Below are positions 12,801 through 24,800 of a stretch of 64,000 nt of DNA, piece after piece; position 1 is the stretch's first letter; each line of letters starts with the position of its first letter. Source of the stretch: Opisthorchis felineus (Eukaryota > Platyhelminthes > Trematoda > Opisthorchiida > Opisthorchiidae); assembly GCA_004794785.1 (NCBI GenBank), contig SJOL01006392.1, forward strand, positions 124,936 through 188,935, written 5' to 3'. Below the pieces are notes generated by a model that was not told the DNA's origin, ran no database searches, and saw only the letters and a list, made by a program, of their open reading frames with translations. The position numbers were made by a program, and so were the translations under genes.

Positions 12801-15800
12801 TGGATTTGCCGTTCATTCTCATGGACATCATCCTGATTGAGAAATATACCTCTAGCATTAAAAACCTTCCTAGAACGGGTGATTGCACACAGTTACAATG
12901 ATTTTTAGGGCTTGTGAACTATTGTAACAGGTTTTTTAACAAACACGTATTAGTTCTGAATACTACTTGACGTGCGAGTACACCGATTCATTTTGATCGC
13001 TGCCATGACAGCCTGAGTTCGACAAACTGAAACATACATTGTCATCTGACCTGTTAACAGGTTGTTACCCATTAATGTGGCAGCTGACGCTTCTGTTAAC
13101 ACAATTAGAGCAATTACTTTACATCCGTTGCCAGAAAGCAGTCAGTCGTGTGTCAAGCATCGTAGCAGTCTCCGAGGGGAGGTAGAGTTCAATAGAAAAA
13201 GAAAGCCTGGCCCTGATTTTTGTGGTCAAGAGATTTCACAAGACATTACATGGACGCCGGCACAGAACATAAACCGTTGTTAGCGATATTTTCTCCTCCA
13301 AGAGGCATGCCTGCCCACACTGCTAGGCGAGTTAAGCGGTGGGTGGTTACCTTGCGCATTGGCTACAACTCAACTACACTGAAACTGGCAGCTTTGGTCA
13401 CACTGATGCACTTTCCATGCGCATTGCACAGGATTTTAGCAACCAACCGGATCAAATGTAGTTCTTTCATCAGCTGAGATTGATACTAATGTAAGACATG
13501 TATTCAGACAATCTATCCTTGATTTCTCAATCACTTCTAGCATGGTAGGTCAAATTACTCAAGCGGATTCTGTTTTACAGATGATGATACGTTGCCTGAG
13601 GCAACCCATTACAGTCTGAGAAACTATCACAACTTCATGTTTTAATCACCAGTTCGATCAGATTGGCTTCCAAGAAATACTTGTAACCGACAAGAGATGA
13701 CAGTTTACATCGGAACACTTTTCTTGACTTTAAATATCATCGGTGATCCTACTTGACATTCACAATCCAATGTACTAGCAGAGCGCTCTACGCCGCACGA
13801 TACCAAACGTAACCGCACCAAAGAGAGACTCGCCAGCAGAATTCCTCCGTTTGTTCCAGCTCACTTAGTCTGTCCGTCACATCCCTGAGATGAGAAGCAC
13901 GCAATGTATTTGGGATAGACTAAATCGCTTGCAGCGGTATGCTGTTGTGACCTAGCTAGAGGAAGACCGAGCCCCCAACCTGCATCTGTCAACAAGATGG
14001 ACGCACCCGAGGGGAGGTAAAGTCGATGACTGCACCAAACGCAGTTGCGTGCGTGTCCATGGGAAAAACTGAACGTGCCGCGTAGACGAACTGAAAACTG
14101 AGTACGCATCTCGAATTTAGTAAATCCTCCAGCGTTTGGACGATCAATGCAATCAGATCAGACACTGCATACGGTCGTTTGGTGTATCTTTGGAAGCAGT
14201 CTAAACTTTGGATATCGGTAGGTAAAATTTAATCACGTAGAACTGAATGCGATCATTCCCCAAAAGCAACCCAGTATGCGCTTCGTCCTGATTGAGATTG
14301 CTCAATGGATGCAGCAGCATCGGTCACCTATTCCTTAGACAATCAGTTTTATCCGCTTACCGCTGCACCAAGTGGCAACAAATTTATCGCGTTGACCGGG
14401 AGAATGAATCATTTTAATTAAAAGTGCATCCATTTGGAGTGGTGGATGATGACATGGATTCCAGCCCTTTGCAGGCGATTCACATTTAGAGAACCTTAAA
14501 ACAATAAAACATTGACTTGATCATACTGCTTAGGTGTTGTTGCATTGATCATTGAAATGTTTAAACAATCTTTGTTAGAATGAGGTTTGACGAATTTCGA
14601 AAATCATAAAAACGTTTGTGAGCACAACCTGCACACTGCATGGTTTGAACGATCGTTCACGCATTTTTTGGGAAGCATTTTCATTTAGGTTCCTTTTGCT
14701 GAGTTCCTTAGAGATTTATGTTCTCTTCACCGGCAGTAGGACTACGGAATATTATGGGTTCTACCGTTTTGGAAAGCACTCGTCTAGAAGTATCAGCGGA
14801 ATCAGCACCTCTTTTCTTGAAAACTTAGTTCTGCAATCTTTCAGATGAGGAGTTCCTTACTTACAAAACATCGTCACTTTCAGACATATGAGGGTCCCAT
14901 AGCCAAATGATGTTCACATTTCATATGTGTTCTAATATTGTGGTTCTCAGGTGACTTCAGTCACTGACAACGCGTTCATCACTCAACTGGAAGACGCAAT
15001 GAACTTTGGTCTGCCGTTGCTTGTTGAAGACATTTCGGAAAAGCTGAATCCCATCATACTAGCTCTTCTGGAGGAAACTGCTACACAACTTGAAGCAAGC
15101 AAAGTGGTGAGTTCTGAACTACATTCACAGCAAGTTCGTTCAATCTGCTGTTGACTCATCTACTGTACACTATGGACAAACCGTTGTACCTTAGCTTGTC
15201 GAGTTTGTGCTGGAGTGGGATGTCATGTAACCCGTAGGAAATTCAAGAACTTAGTCGGTCTCCAGGTGATAAGTTCCTAGTGGAAGTACGTACCTATTAA
15301 AGAATGGCTGATAAAAGACGTTTTAAAACAGAAATCTGTGGTCGTCTAGAGATAAAACTTTCGTTTTTTTATCTACCTACAGTCAAAGTGCAGGCGAAAT
15401 GAGGGTGCTAATTTAAGTTGGTCACTTTACTTTCGACTGTGCGCATTCTTCAGGTCTTGGGTTCTAATAACTTAGACTTTAGGTGTTTCAGTTTCTTTAA
15501 GTTGAAAGGGTTGCTCTTGTCACGGGATGTATCGATACCCCCATACAAGTTACAAATAACGGGTTTTCTCAAGGGACATTGGTATATATAGGTCTGATGA
15601 AGTCGAAATTGGGGGCGATTTTAATTAGATTCGGCGTGAGATACGCAGTGCTGATGGTCCCCAGTGGAGACGGAACAGCTGCACAATGCTTGGCAGCCTT
15701 CACTGAATTCACTTGTAAGTTGACAACTCTCTTGAACGTCGAGAAAATTTCCTGACTATCTAAAACGTGTAAGTAAACTAACCAAGAAGGGGCGCTCCTA

Positions 15801-18800
15801 CATACCGCATGTGTCTTCCACCTGAAATTCTTTATGTCGTCCACACTGGTTCGAATAATGTGATTGAAGGATAACGGTGCTAGATTCCTATCCATCTTGT
15901 TGATAAGTCACGTGATTTTTGCAATAATCCGAATAATCCGAGGGACCAGCGAAACAAACTACGTGCCGTGCTTTATCGGTCGTGATCTGATCCGAAGCAG
16001 GGCATCAGACAGCCGATCAGTTGATCTAGTGAAAAAGGAATATATATCATAGCTGAATACAGGAGATTGTGCACCAGATACTCTCTTGTAAACGCCTGGA
16101 GTGTAGTTAGACATGTTTGGAAAATGAGGTGACTCTTGACACTCGCGTTTGAACAGGCAACTTGACCTGAAGGGATATATGCCTTAAATCTAGTCGCACG
16201 GTGCCACTGAATAGTTTTATGTTGCCGTCTTTAGCGCTCATTTTCCACTTCGTGTTCTGAGACAAAACCAATTAGCTTACCTGAGCGACAGCTAAAACAG
16301 ACCGTTGTTTTAACACCAGGTTCCCTGTGTACATCGGGACTGTAGAACTAATTTTAACACACCGAAAAAGCTGACGATTTTCTTTTCCAATGATACAGTC
16401 ATTCTGACTGAAGACTATGCTAAAAACGCCGCGTAGCAACAGCTTTAACTCTACAGAGTTTAAACAACCACAGAGACCATGGAAAATGGGCTCAGAGAGT
16501 AGCACTTCACGAGAATCTTGACTAACCGCTACGGTTAGACAAAACCTCACTTGGACGGATACTCAGGTTATCTGGACTCATCAAAGTAGTAACGTTATCT
16601 TCGGTAATTAAAAGGAATTCAATTTTGGCAGGCAGCGCTCGCTTCTGTTTCATGGCATCCAGTTTTTATTCTGAATCTCAACCTCATTGTGAACCTCTGG
16701 AGAATTATAGAATGCCAAGTTCACGAAATGTGATGAGGTTTGTGATTCAGACGTGAGTTACAAGATTCTCTCAAATGAGTTTTAAGGCAGATTTATCAAC
16801 GTGTCATTCGGATGCCCCTTGAAAGTATGCCAAATCGTTGAGTAAAGTTTGTGACGTACATAGTTCTATCACCTCTGGATGGGATTGTAATAAGAGGTTT
16901 TTTTTAAATTTTATTATTTCCCTTCCTATAAGTCTATTTCTTCGGATAATACCACATTAACATGTCTATGAGATAATCAGCAAAAGTTACCGTCCCACAG
17001 ACTAGGGAAGGAGATATCTCTAAAAAAACAGGTGATTACATAATTTCGCCGTAGGATGAACAGTTACAAAGGACTTACCTGGACCAAATTGTGCTGAGTT
17101 CACAATGATGATTTGCCTTTCATGGAGAGGCGCTCTTCCAAACATAACTCAACCTTTTGCTGAGCCCACATACGATCAAAGTAATCGCTAAAGGTTGCTT
17201 TAAATGAATTTCTAGGAGCATTTGATGGCAAAGTGGCAAATATTACGTAGATAGTTGCATTACTTACCCTGACAAACAGATTACTTTTGGTGACAAGCAA
17301 TGCCTGGTGGCCCCGAACTTTAGACTTTACCTTACTACGCATCTGTCGAAGCCCAACTTTCCTTCGGACGTCGGCTCCCGGATGACTATTATCGATTTCA
17401 GCACCACGCTACACGGCTTGGAAGATCAGTTGCTGGCTCGTGTCATTAACGTGGAAAGAGCAGTGAGTGTAGTAAAGAGGCTTCTGTTGTATTTACTGTT
17501 TGTCTATACTAGGTACTTTTGGTGTGACTGGATACCACCATTAAGTATCTGTGATCTACCCTCAGGTTAATTCAAGGCCTTGAGACAGGTTAATTGTTAA
17601 TGACGTTCTTACTACTCTAATTCACAGGAAATAACCGAATGCTAGAGGAGTGTGCATCTGAAGCCTGTTTCAGTAAGCTGTGAAAGCAGCTACGTTGACT
17701 CTTGAAGCATATTGTCGAAACCCACACTGGTTTTGCAGTGATGAAAAACTGCTTCTGAACACGAGTAGGTTGTACCTTCTTGTGTGGTTGCATTTTCCAT
17801 GACTCGAACACACAAAACGGTTGTGATCATTTCAGCGATCCAAAGACACTTGCAGAATGCCCCCTGGTTGGGTTTGTCTTTCATCATATCCGAAAAGAGA
17901 ACTACGTGCTGTGGGCTGACAATGCGGGAACTTCGAAGCTTCTAGATCGTCTTCATACTCTGAGTTCCTGACGTATACCTTTGGGTGAGTCAATCAAAAT
18001 AATTTCGGAAAATTACATCACGTCACCACATCACGTGACGGAACATCGGATGAATTCGAATAACATATTGCAGCCTCACAACAGAGTCGTGCGACTGATA
18101 ACTGTGTTGTTTTTTATGAACAATAATAGTTTAGCATCCATTATTTACTGGAGGGCTTCCAATCACATTGCTGTTTTTAGGCACAAGTGTGATAAATGCG
18201 AAGAGTAAACTATGAGAGTGTTCGAAAACTCCACAGTATTCCCGTTAAACATTTTACGCAAAAATTACTTTAGCAACTTCCCTGTTGTTCTCAATTTCTG
18301 CCGTCACTACATCTTCACTACATCGATGTTGCACATCAGAGGGTTTGTTCTCTTTATATGCTATGAGTTCATTAGAGGAAGATTTCCTTGAGTTCCTTGC
18401 TGTATTGTGACAATGGTGTTTCACATTTCAGAAGGTTGAAAGGGCACGACTGGAGCTGATAGCTGATGTGGCAAACAACCGAAGACTAATTTCCAAGTTA
18501 GAACACGATCTGCTGCATCATCTGGTTTCATGCCAAGGATCGCTGATCGACGATATGAATCTAGTGGGGGTTCTTCGAGCTGCAAAGGATACCGCTCAGA
18601 CTGTCACCAAGCAGTTAGCTCAGGCAGCTGATGCAGAAATGGAAATAGACGAGGCTCGTGAAGCATACCGAGCAGTGGCCGTCCGAGGCTCGCTCATGTA
18701 CTTCATACTGGCTGAGCTGTCCACCGTGAACCAGATGTATCAGTTTGGGCTGCCCCAGTTTATCCAGTTGTTTGATAACTCACTGCTTCAATCGGAAAGG

Positions 18801-21800
18801 TCCCCAGTCACACAGCGGCGCATAACAAACATTTTACAATATATGACAAAATCAGTCTGGCGTTTTGTAATGCGGTCGCTTTTTAAAAAGGATCGACTGA
18901 CGTTTACGCTGATTTTGGCCATACGCCTTCAACAAAACGTGGGATCAATTCGAAATTCCGAAATGGATGTCTTGGTTAGAGGTGGATCGATGTATACGAT
19001 TGCCGACTGCCCAGCAAAACCCGCACGCTGGATTCCGGATACCGCATGGATAAATTTGAAAGCGCTGTCTAAAGTGCCAGTGTTCTCAGGCCTAATGCAG
19101 CATGTATGTTTTTTGCTTGGTTGAGTTAAATGTTCAGATTGTTAGAAAAAGGCAACAGACCAGTGGCATATATTGTATTCTAATGACTGGTCTTAAGTTG
19201 ATTGAGTGATTAAAGTACTAATCTACTGACCGGAAGGTCCATGGTTCGAACCCAACCTCTACATCTCGACCGCTGTTGTCTATGCTTGGGCAACCTGGTA
19301 GTGTGTCAGCCCTCGTGCTTCCTTCGGATGGCATAGCAGCTAGGCACCGAAAGGGTACTACAGCTGAACGATTATCCCATTACTATTAGTGGTCATAGGA
19401 AGTTGAGGTATAACGTAAACTTAAGTTGCACTACAGGTTTTTATTAAGAGTTGAACTGTTGGCGACAATCTTTCAAAAGATGAACTTACTAACTTTAAAG
19501 GATACGATACCACTTGCTAATCTGTCCCTACTTGAATGAATTGAATGCGATAACGTGAATGATGCAAATGACGGTTTATTACCCAGACCAGTTTTGCTGG
19601 CGTGGATAATATGAATTTAGTTTTAATGAAGGACCGCGTGGATTGAAGCGAGAACAGTAGCATAGTAACCAATATATTTTGATACTGATGCACACTGTGA
19701 GGAGAAGCGGTGAGGTCGACCGTGCTAAATTTTTGTGTTTGGTATGTTATACTGCAACTGGAAAAACTTTTAACGGTCGCCTTATTTGGCTAGGACTAAG
19801 GTTAAATGCCAACGAGGTTTTCCGTTCCTTTTAATTTCTATGGTAATATCACCTTTCGCAGAGAGGATATGAATCTATTCGACTGTTCTCCCTGTGATGT
19901 TCAGCGTCTGGTTTTTAAACTTCATTTAAATCATCCCAAACGCTTGGATGTCGTGATACTGTCGGGACCATATATCCCCGAGTCGTGCCACCCGCAATTT
20001 CAAACCACGTCATCTGTCTCTGCACCAGCAGAGACAACACCGCGTGACTCCTCTGCGAACGCATCTGTTGGGTGCCTTGATATAGTTGGCAGAAGATTCC
20101 AGTACCGACCCGACATTCTTGCTGATTTTGACAACAAAGACATGGTTGGGGGCACGCTAAAAGTACGGAACTGTTAATTCTGTTCATTGAGCAAAGCACT
20201 GAGCGAATTCGTGTTTGGACAAAAACGATGAGAAAGCTAGTGAATCAGGTTTACATATAATCAATTCGTAGAAAATGAGAGTGGTCGAAAGGCTTCATGT
20301 CATATCAGCTGATTCTGCGATGCAACTATTTACTTTAGTCTTGGCGGAACTTCGTTCGCGGGTCACCAAGAGCTCGTTTTGCTTTGAAGCTAGTAAAACA
20401 CCCAGGGCGGAATGGCTCAGTAGGGCGGGATGGCTCAGTAGTTAGAGCGCGAATTTACTGACCGGAAGGTCCGTGGTTCAAACCCGACCTCTGCCTCTCG
20501 ACTCCCCCTGTCTAGGCTTGGGTAACCTGGCAATGTGTCAGCCTTCGTGCTTCCTTCGGGTGGCGTGGCAGTTAGGCAGCGAAAGGGTGCTACAGCTGAA
20601 CGATTATTATTTACTACATCCAGTGCACTCTCTCCGCATTTCACATATGTGGGTGGATTATCGACCACGGTATAATTTAATGCCCTACACCTTTGTGCAG
20701 TCGTACTAGATCCGAGTGATTTTTTTGACACAAACCTGCAGTACTTTCAGAGGGATGAGAGATCTTGCCATACGATCTATGGCTCCACCCAGTGAGAGAG
20801 AGCCTTGAGAACCATTGAGAACCTTCGCGTGAACTGGAAACGTACATCTCCTCTTACCAGAGGAAAATTTACTCAAAACATGGGAGAAGCGAGTCGTTTT
20901 AAGCTGTTTTTGAAGACAAGAAGGAAATTCAGGACTGGTTGCTGAAACTTGCTGAAGTAATGTTGTCACTGAAAACAAAGCGTCAGTTTACGATCGCCAC
21001 TCTAAATAAATGAACAAATATCGCGAACGACAGATTTAGCTGGGATTAACTTGTCCCCCGTTGAAACAAAAATAGGGTGCAAATGAGTGTATTTCGCAAT
21101 CTGGGTTCAAGTAGAACCTAAGGAGCCTTGTAGACCGAGTCCACCGGATGAAACCAAGAAGGGTGAAACCGACCGTGGGCTGCGGAGGAGTTTTCGGCAA
21201 TCTTGTGAGTAGTGTTCTCTGTCAGGAATATCAGTTCGATGTAGAATTAAGTTTCGGATGATCTTTCACAGTAGTATTGTAAACGTATATACTATGCTGT
21301 TGTACAGTGTAACAGTGGGGATTTGAGCCTGAACAAGGCTTTGCAGCACTGCATGTCTTTTGATACTGGTAGAAGTTTTGTAAGTGATCTGGTTGTAAGA
21401 TAATCAGGTTGATTATCAGAAGGTGAAAAGCACTAACAAATGTCTGTTTTACCAGAATGATGATGATTACAAAAGTTATGTGCACTTGATAAAGATAAAT
21501 ACAATGCAAGAGGGGAATAAGGTAAAAGGTGACTTATCGTTTGAGGACAACTGTTGAGAGTTCCTGAGTGAAGTCCCGAACGCGGGACGTGTCTTCTTTG
21601 CAGTGTACCTGCTACACGTGTTCCGTAGTTGACCGTGGAGGCTTGTGGAGCTCGGTTGACTTCCTGTCCTGTGCGCGCGAGTATGCGTTTGGGCATGCCT
21701 ATTGTGCATGCCATTGTGCATGCCTATTGTGTGCAGTGTGAAGAGAGGGGTGTCCATTCGTGTTTGATAATTGCACGAACGTGAATACAACTTGACCTGA

Positions 21801-24800
21801 TGTGGTTGAGGTTCGTAAGCCTGGCGCGTGACGCAGGTGGCAGCCGCGTCAACAAAAATGGATGGGAAATTGTAATGTACATGTTGTCGGCTGAGGTTAC
21901 AAGTGGGACAGGAATTGTTACGTGATCTGAGTGTTTGTGACGCGTGATCTAGTGAGTGACCGCTACAGTTTCATACGGTTTACTCGCATTGCAAACATTA
22001 ATTACGAGTTCGTGAACTGTTTCATTGAAGGGATAGTCAACATTAGCCGAATGGATCTTTTAATTCGTTTCCATCAGATTAACCTGTCGAAAAATCGAGC
22101 CAATGTTTGCTCATCTAAAATATACCGTGAATTTTCATCGTGAATTCATTTTTGGATCATTTTCAATTCTTAAGTCATGTTAGAACGCGAATGTTTATTC
22201 AAATGTACGAAAATTTCCGGAGGAAACCGGGCACGTTTACCACAGAAGTGACTAAGCTAAGGAATTGACTGGCAACAGTTAGCAGTGTTCGGAGCATGTC
22301 CCCTCAGCTGCATTGGCAGTTTCATTTCAGTAACGACTATCTTGTGGCTGAGCGCAACTATTTTGGCGCGACTAGGGTGGTAGGTTTTCCGGTGCCTTTA
22401 GTGTTGGCTGGAGACTGTCCTTTCCTTGTCGTTGTTACCAATCGAAAAATGCAACAGGCCTTTTACCTCGTTGGGAGATCTGGCAAACCGGAGGAGACTT
22501 TTTGGTCACTTTCACAACGTGTTCATCACAGTCCCAGTAGAAGCTACACCCATACGTTTTCCGGTACACTCGGCAGCGCAGTGGAGTTGAAATCGTTGAA
22601 AGTTGCCAGTTTTACTTAAAAAAGCTTTATACTGAGCAAGAGACCAAACATTAGCAAACATACAATCGTGGTCACAGATTGGGAACCTAGAGATGCACAA
22701 TTCATCACCTAAATTTCTCAGGCAGTTCAACACATATGCGTTCAGCTGGTACCCCGTTCTTTCCGGACCCATGCAAATTGTTCAGTCTGACCGAAATGTG
22801 GTCCGCTCTCCTCCGGTTTGCAATAAGTTTGAGGGCATCCTGAAAAGCTATCAGACATACTTATAAAATGTGAACCGAACAATTTAGCTAGTAATCAGTT
22901 TCTGCACAGATGCAGCACGTTTCGTGATGTTCAGGCCTAAGTGAGCTCAACAATACACTGAGATTTTGAACGCAAGGCTCACTCCGGATCACTGTGTGTG
23001 ACGTCCTATTTACTCTTTCCCATGTGCGTACTGCACTGTCTGATAACAACTAAGTGATCAGAGAGTGGCAATCGTGTGACAGTAGTTCACAGCCTATTTT
23101 GTGCACTGCATTCCTTTCGGTATACCACTGCTGAGATTCTCGGTACGAAACTTTGAGTCACGCGTAGATTCGATGATCGCGAGTGTCAAAAGAAATAACT
23201 GGGTTCGAAAGGCGATGGTGCTATTTACACATGTGAGCAAGAACACATACCCAGTCGTCTATGTTCGTGGAGTCAACACACGAGCAATTCCGTCTGCGGC
23301 CGGCACGGCACAGCTTTAAAGCCCGCAGGCCATACTACTGCGAGGAGAATGTTGGCTAGATAGTGTGGGTTGTGGGCACTCCTTTAGGGACCAGCTTCGT
23401 GACTGGCGGTGCGATCACACGGACATCACAACAGGACAAGCCAGAGCAGGCCCAGTAGAGAGGGCGCGAAAGCCCTTCGACAGGTAGGTGCAGTGACACA
23501 CGAACATACACACAAGTGTTGCGGACACAAAATCAAGTATTCCAAACAGTATGAGAAGCGCTCATAAACAGTGAGCTGAAGTAACTTGCGTAACTGCCGA
23601 CACTTGATTGGCGGTCAACAACTGCGATCCAGAACAATAGGATCTGATAGGGGCTTACCAAGCTTACTCATTTTGAAAGAGATGCCAGTTAAAGGGAGAT
23701 TTGCGACGTTTTTATGATTAACTCCACGAAATGCGTAGGACAACAAAGAAAAAATAAGCTGTCAATTGTAACCTCAGCTTTGATTTATTTCTCCGGCCTC
23801 AAATAGCTGATTGCAAAGGTGCATAATGAACGTGTGTCACCCTGGGACAACAGGCAGATATCGATGGTCGAAGTTTTCTGTAGTGTCAGTAAAACCCAAA
23901 GCTGTACAATAAAGTAAATGACAACTGGGACCATTTTGCCAAAGGTATATGGTTCAGAGCTGACAATGATGAGGCAAAAGCCGCGTACACAGTGACGGAC
24001 GAATCTTATCTAAAGTCTTGCTAGGAAGTCAGAGCAAGTACGACAGTGGGATCGGTTACGGTCCATATCTTATAGGATTTCCAACCCTGTTCAAGAAGCC
24101 GCTCTAATTTCGCGTTTCCAGTCACGATCCATCCCCGATGAACCTTTCACCATCAGGAGTTCAGAGTGAAAAAGGCGGCTTTCTTTGTTAAGCGGTGGTC
24201 GGGAATACGTGGTAAATGTCCCAAACATCCGAATCTGATCAGTTTCATTTTCCAATCAAGCGATTCTGACTCAATGCCCAATACGCACTTACTGACCATG
24301 CCCTTACAGACGTGCCTCAGCCAGCTAGATAATGATGATTGGATATTTGATGGAACGGCTACGTTTCACAACCGTAAAGCAAGACCGCTCTCACAGTCCG
24401 GTTGCAGACTCGGTTCCTTGACCCAGTTCAACAGATGACGCTGTGTCTTGATGAGGCATGCATTAACTTAATGTCACAGTTTATTCACAGCTACCAAGAT
24501 AAGTAAACCTACCAACAAACGTAAGCTCCTCATTCTAAGATTCTCAAGGCGAACATGGGGGTAAGGATTTGCTTTCAGGATTTACAGAGTACATGCCGTA
24601 ACAAGGGACCGCTTCAGAATACCTTGTGAGGACATGACGATCAGATCACAGAACAATGTAAGCATAAGCCAATGCGCTGGTGACGTAAGTTCAGCAAAAC
24701 CGCTCTGTTCCGCGAGCTTCAATGACCGTCACTCTGCACTGAACAGGTAGTGCACGCTGGTTTAGTGTTGATCAGATTCACTTCCACAGTTTAACCTCTC

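Larger units (their letters stand above)
11097..14950. other. Intron 5 (3854 bp), phase 0
   Basis: Its middle is a decayed Ty3/gypsy pol region (12150-13860). The flanks 11100-12140 and 13870-14950 show no LTR I can pair and no other gene. Confidence 0.85.

Noticed and set aside
17298..17304. Alternative acceptor for exon 7 at the AG before CAATGC
   Set aside because: It would remove the conserved GDK, whereas the AG at 17278-17279 preserves length and motif.
20431..20500. A functional tRNA gene
   Set aside because: A and B boxes are present, but the acceptor and anticodon stems do not pair and the sequence continues into a repeated body, so it is a SINE.
24166..24438. 90-codon + strand frame in intron 8
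   Set aside because: No recognisable motif, no splice context and no repeat support.
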